A stretch of 64,000 nt of DNA from Anaeromicropila herbilytica. Lineage in GTDB: Bacteria > Bacillota > Clostridia > Lachnospirales > Lachnospiraceae. The notes under the pieces were generated by a model. The model was given only the letters and a program-made list of their open reading frames with translations, was not told the DNA's origin and ran no database searches. Every line of letters begins with the position of its first letter. Positions within the stretch are counted from its first letter, which is position 1. Where the stretch lies: contig NZ_AP024169.1 of NCBI RefSeq assembly GCF_016591975.1, positions 3,883,001 to 3,947,000 on the forward strand, in the 5' to 3' direction. A program made the translations under genes and the position numbers. Below, piece after piece: positions 60,784 through 64,000 of the stretch.

Positions 60784-61434
60784 CGTTTCTCCAATTCTTT
60801 GGATAATATATATGGTCCATTACCCATGTTGAATTAGATAATATTCTTGCTATCTTGTACTTGGATTGATGAAACCAACAAATCTTAGTCTTGTTAGAAC
60901 CAAAATTACCTCTTAAGATTCTTTCTACAGACCTTGCGAAACTCGTCCACCATTATTACTCTCTATATCTGCAATGCTATACTGTTGTTCATATAACCTT
61001 CTTGCTGTCTCTACTTCGGTTACTTCCATAGGTTCATTGGTATAATACACATCCAGGATATAAGCCTCTTAATTATAAACTCCATATATCAAGCTACAAA
61101 GATAATCACTTCCTTCATCTTCCGTATCTGTATAGGCTTTTATTGATGTAAATAATAAATTACCATTGTTATTAGTTGGTAAAGTATCATATGTCTTAAA
61201 TGACGTATATAAGCAGCCTTTTAAATCAATAGGCTCTTGCTGATGATTGGCTTTGGCTATATCCTCACTCATTGCAACTACTTTCTGGTTATATGACTTT
61301 CTACTAAGTACTACTTCACAAAGCATTGTTCCATCATCTTGTAACGCTTTCATGGTTATATGCTTTACTGGAATTGGATCATGTCTTTTCATCGGATCAC
61401 ATCCTTTCTTATTTTTGATAAAAAAAACTATCAA
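60784..61434 (-). pseudogene. Terminase large subunit C-terminal remnant
   Basis: The 61069-61434 part (121 codons, HDPIPVKHITMKALQDDGTMLCEVVLSRKSYN...FTSIKAYTDTEDEGSDYLCSLIYGVYN) covers the start of the nuclease domain. After an in-frame stop it continues EAYILDVYYTNEPMEVTEVETARRLYEQQ...IESNNGG, then, after a frameshift, FARSVERILRGNFGSNKTKICWFHQSKYKIARILSNSTWVMDHIYYP. The ATPase half is missing. Confidence 0.8.
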
Positions 61435-61457
61435 CTAAATTTAATAGTTGATAGTTT
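61427..61457. terminator. Bidirectional terminator
   Basis: Stem AACTATCAACT/AGTTGATAGTT flanked by a run of A on one side and eight T on the other. It ends the 61464 membrane-protein gene on the minus strand. Confidence 0.8.
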
Positions 61458-61463
61458 TTTTTA

Positions 61464-62567
61464 TTAAAAATATTTATTTAAAATAGATAAACATAATTCA
61501 AAATATGTTTTTTGTTTTGCATATTTTCCTAAATGCTTTTTACAAATTGGTATAATAACTAATAATAATCCAACAACCCCAAAAATAACCGTCAATAACA
61601 AAACAATAAATTCTATATTTGATATATTGATAAATTTATCAGAACTTAATTTAAATATAAATGTATTTGATGCAAGCAATAATGTCACTAGAATATACCC
61701 TAAATCCTTTATTGTAATATTTGATTTTTCTATATTTGTATCCTGTTTTATTATCCCTTCAATTGTAATTTTTAATATATGCAGTTCTTTTTGATTTCTA
61801 AATGAATATAGCAAGTTATATAAATCTTTACTTATAGTTTCAATATTAGAATTCCTTTTTAGGTATTCTTTTTTTAAACTATTTAGTTCTTCCAACATAA
61901 TAGTTGCATTTTTCACAACATTACCTTCATCCTTTTTGCATTCATTTTTCTTATTTTCATAATTATTGATATCATTATTTTCAATATCGTTTTTTTCAAT
62001 CTTTTTCTTATATTCTATAATAGTTTCAAATATTATATATGTAAGTATTCCTTCTTTTATTGGACTCAGAATATTTTCGCAATAAAACATAATGTCATTA
62101 GAAGAACATTTTAAAATATCAGATAGTAATTTTACTATTGTTTCATTTGATATATAAATAGCATTAAAAATAATATATACAATACCAAAAATAATAAATT
62201 TCTTTTTCCGATTAAAATCAGTATATAAAAATAATATGAATAATACTAAAACATATAATAATATCTTAACCATGCCATTATATTCATTAATCGATGTTTT
62301 TGTACCTATAAATAATGATGGTAATAACGTAGATATAACTAACGATATCACTATTAATGGTACGAAAATTATTACCAAATAACTTGGCTCTTTAGTATGT
62401 AATCCTTTACTCATTTTTTTTATACATATAGGATTAATTATTACCGCATAACAGAAAGATAACCAATAAGTTAATTGTAATTTATATTCTAATATTCCTT
62501 TTATGCTGATTATAAATAAGATTATAGATAATACATGTAAAATAACTTTTGCAATTTTTTCTTTCAT
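61464..62567 (-). CDS. Multi-pass membrane protein, prophage cargo
   Basis: 367 residues, not recognised. About five membrane segments in the first ~190 residues (VILHVLSIILFIISIKGIL, LSFCYAVIINPICI, YLVIIFVPLIVISLVISTLL, ILLYVLVLFILFLYT, FIIFGIVYIIFNAIYI), a charged Asn/Lys-rich cytoplasmic stretch with coiled-coil character (~190-270), and two more near the C-terminus. Codon use is even more AT-rich than its neighbours. It lies between the integrase and the terminase remnant, where prophages often carry accessory or exclusion genes. Confidence 0.7.
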   Translation of the reverse strand: MKEKIAKVILHVLSIILFIISIKGILEYKLQLTYWLSFCYAVIINPICIKKMSKGLHTKEPSYLVIIFVPLIVISLVISTLLPSLFIGTKTSINEYNGMVKILLYVLVLFILFLYTDFNRKKKFIIFGIVYIIFNAIYISNETIVKLLSDILKCSSNDIMFYCENILSPIKEGILTYIIFETIIEYKKKIEKNDIENNDINNYENKKNECKKDEGNVVKNATIMLEELNSLKKEYLKRNSNIETISKDLYNLLYSFRNQKELHILKITIEGIIKQDTNIEKSNITIKDLGYILVTLLLASNTFIFKLSSDKFINISNIEFIVLLLTVIFGVVGLLLVIIPICKKHLGKYAKQKTYFELCLSILNKYF

Positions 62568-62728
62568 TAACTTATTATCCTCATTTCATTTTATAGTTTA
62601 TATTCCATAATATAGCAAGTTTGAATTATAATTTCAATTTTTTATGGTAGAAGGCTTTGGACAAGCAGCACGATGAAGATTTAATGAATGACGATAATTT
62701 ACGGAACTAGTTTATAAGGAGTGTTTAC

Positions 62729-63421
62729 TTGAAATACGAGGACTTATTAGATGAAGCTTATCACATTGGAATTAAAGTGAAAGAACTTAACTTAAAAGGC
62801 AATAAAGAAATGAAATTTAATAGGGTATATTTTTATGCGAGATTATTTCAACTTGATCATATAGAAAAGGAAAAATTAGCTGTAAAAAAACAAAAAGTTC
62901 CTTTCACTAACGAGGAAATCCAGTTATTGTGGAATAATATAGATATTTGATATTCCTTTTGTAGATATGATATTAATTGGTATATATTCTGGATGGAGAC
63001 CACAAGAAATGTCAATTCTCAAAGTTCAAGATATTGATCTTGAAAACCACACAATGTTTGGTGGATTAAAAACGGATGCGGTAAAAACCGATACGTCCCT
63101 ATACATAATAAAATCTATGACTTAGTTAAAAATAGGTTTGATATTAATAATGAATATTTGTTTAATGATGAGTTCGGGCAACAAGGTACTACTATGACTT
63201 ATGACAAATATAGACATCGTTTTGATAAAGTTATGAAACGCTTAAAGATGATACATTCTCCTCATGAAACGAGACATACTTTTATTACTCTTGCAAAGAA
63301 TGCTAATATAGATGAATATAAATTAAAACTAATTGTTGGACATGCCATACAAGATATAACTGAAAAGGTATATACTCATAGATCCATAGAAGAATTAAAA
63401 GAAGAGATAAATAAAATATGA
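62729..63421 (+). pseudogene. Tyrosine integrase, broken by frameshifts and fused to an ImmA-like start
   Basis: The first 31 codons (MKYEDLLDEAYHIGIKVKELNLKG...) look like the start of an ImmA/IrrE protein. They run into an integrase middle (KQKVPFTNEEIQLLWNNID). After a frameshift near 62945 comes IPFVDMILIGIYSGWRPQEMSILKVQDIDL (first catalytic Arg), after a second near 63080 comes NRYVPIHNKIYDLVK, then HSPHETRHTFITLAK, IVGHA and VYTHRS with the catalytic Tyr. Integrase is inactive as read. Confidence 0.85.
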
Positions 63422-63552
63422 GTACGCCCATTATCAAAGACATACTCATACTTTATTAAAAATTGGTTTACAAATAGCGGTTTACAAATAATATACAAAC
63501 GTTTCGATTTTTTCTACTATTTTCTAAAATCTTCTACCACTTAAACCCTTGA

Positions 63553-63600
63553 TTTATCAATATTCCTTAGAATTTACCAGCGTCAGCTGCTTCTTGGATA
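63553..63600. repeat. Attachment-site duplicate, host-gene end
   Basis: Right-hand partner of 53811-53858 (one mismatch in 48). It covers the last codons and stop of the GGGtGRT gene. It lies 130 bases from the integrase remnant, the usual arrangement for prophages integrated into a gene 3' end. Confidence 0.85.
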
Positions 63601-64000
63601 CTAACTGCAACTGCTACAGTAGCTCCAACCATTGGGTTGTTACCCATACCGATAAGACCCATCATCTCAACGTGAGCAGGAACTGATGAAGAACCAGCGA
63701 ATTGAGCATCTGAATGCATTCTTCCCATAGTATCAGTCATACCGTAAGAAGCTGGACCAGCTGCCATGTTATCTGGGTGAAGAGTTCTTCCTGTACCACC
63801 ACCTGATGCTACTGAGAAGTATTTCTTACCTTGTTCGATACATTCTTTTTTGTATGTACCAGCTACTGGATGTTGGAATCTAGTTGGGTTAGTTGAGTTA
63901 CCAGTGATAGATACGTCAACAGCTTCTTTATGCATGATTGCAACACCTTCTGTTACATCGTTAGCACCGTAGCAGTTAACTTTTGCTCTAAGACCTGTTG
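63567..64000 (-). CDS. GGGtGRT protein (N-terminus beyond window)
   Basis: At least 144 residues of the GGGtGRT family of unknown function, named for the motif seen here as SGGGTGRTLHPDNMAAGPASYGM. Further conserved parts are TGLRAKVNCYGANDVTEGVAIMHKEAVDVSITGN and AHVEMMGLIGMGNNPMVGATVAVAVSIQEAADAGKF. The codons are GC-richer and better biased than the prophage, typical of a highly expressed core gene. The start lies outside the window. Its 3' end carries the prophage attachment site without loss of any residue. Confidence 0.9.
   Translation of the reverse strand, partial: TGLRAKVNCYGANDVTEGVAIMHKEAVDVSITGNSTNPTRFQHPVAGTYKKECIEQGKKYFSVASGGGTGRTLHPDNMAAGPASYGMTDTMGRMHSDAQFAGSSSVPAHVEMMGLIGMGNNPMVGATVAVAVSIQEAADAGKF

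Larger units (their letters stand above)
53811..63600. mobile_element. Decayed prophage integrated in the GGGtGRT gene 3' end
   Basis: About 9.8 kb between 48-base direct repeats. It contains a broken integrase at the right end, a membrane-protein gene, terminase, portal and endolysin remnants, a holin-endolysin pair with one inactivating mutation each, and four secreted lectin-like genes. No capsid or tail gene remains. The integrase-proximal repeat completes the host gene; the distal repeat is a duplicate of its last codons. Confidence 0.82.

Overview
The window looks like the chromosome of a low-GC, spore-forming clostridium of the family Lachnospiraceae, most like Lachnoclostridium (Clostridium) phytofermentans. 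The grounds are AT-rich clostridial codon use, a GGGtGRT-family gene, two DUF6774 small proteins, a BclA-type collagen-like spore-surface protein, fermentative acetate kinase, and Clostridium-type phage tail genes. The species is inferred from general resemblance, not from a database search.

Region by region. 1-28 kb is core metabolism, mostly on the minus strand: rubrerythrin (cut by the window edge), leuC-leuD, a GNAT acetyltransferase, a LysR regulator, a secreted PPC-domain protein, mutY with a deoxyinosine glycosylase, ilvN-ilvC, an LCP wall-polymer ligase with two GT2 glycosyltransferases, cobalamin methionine synthase (metH type), a bifunctional homocysteine methyltransferase/MTHFR, a lipoprotein, an amidase and ackA. 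This half carries five copies or fragments of a ~245 bp repeat with long terminal inverted repeats. Two copies are each interrupted by a 1555 bp IS4-family element at exactly the same internal 8 bp target, in opposite orientations.

28-29 kb holds a candidate small RNA and two small unknown proteins. 29.1-44 kb holds a secreted beta-helix protein and then a complete contractile-tail module: sheath, tube, frameshifted chaperone, tape measure, LysM protein, baseplate, fibre, holin and endolysin. It has no capsid, portal, terminase or integrase genes. A divergent XRE repressor and ImmA-type protease lie across a region with repeated palindromic operators. This is best read as an R-type (diffocin-like) tailocin.

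44-53 kb mixes spore-surface genes (collagen-like protein and a GT4 glycosyltransferase), a DUF421 membrane protein, a DUF4062 protein with a membrane partner (possible defence pair), and three copies of a hairpin-rich, C-rich repeat that looks like a small-RNA family.

53.8-63.6 kb is a decayed prophage integrated into the 3' end of the GGGtGRT gene, flanked by a 48 bp direct repeat (one mismatch). It keeps a frameshifted integrase, a terminase remnant, a portal remnant joined directly to an endolysin remnant, and a broken holin-endolysin pair. Four secreted lectin-like proteins (LamG, SPRY, FN3, Ig-like) lie in it, each directly downstream of an endolysin gene or fragment. The tailocin shows the same endolysin-then-secreted-protein order. 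This suggests that lysis genes act as the recombination site for gaining and amplifying secreted-protein cargo genes.
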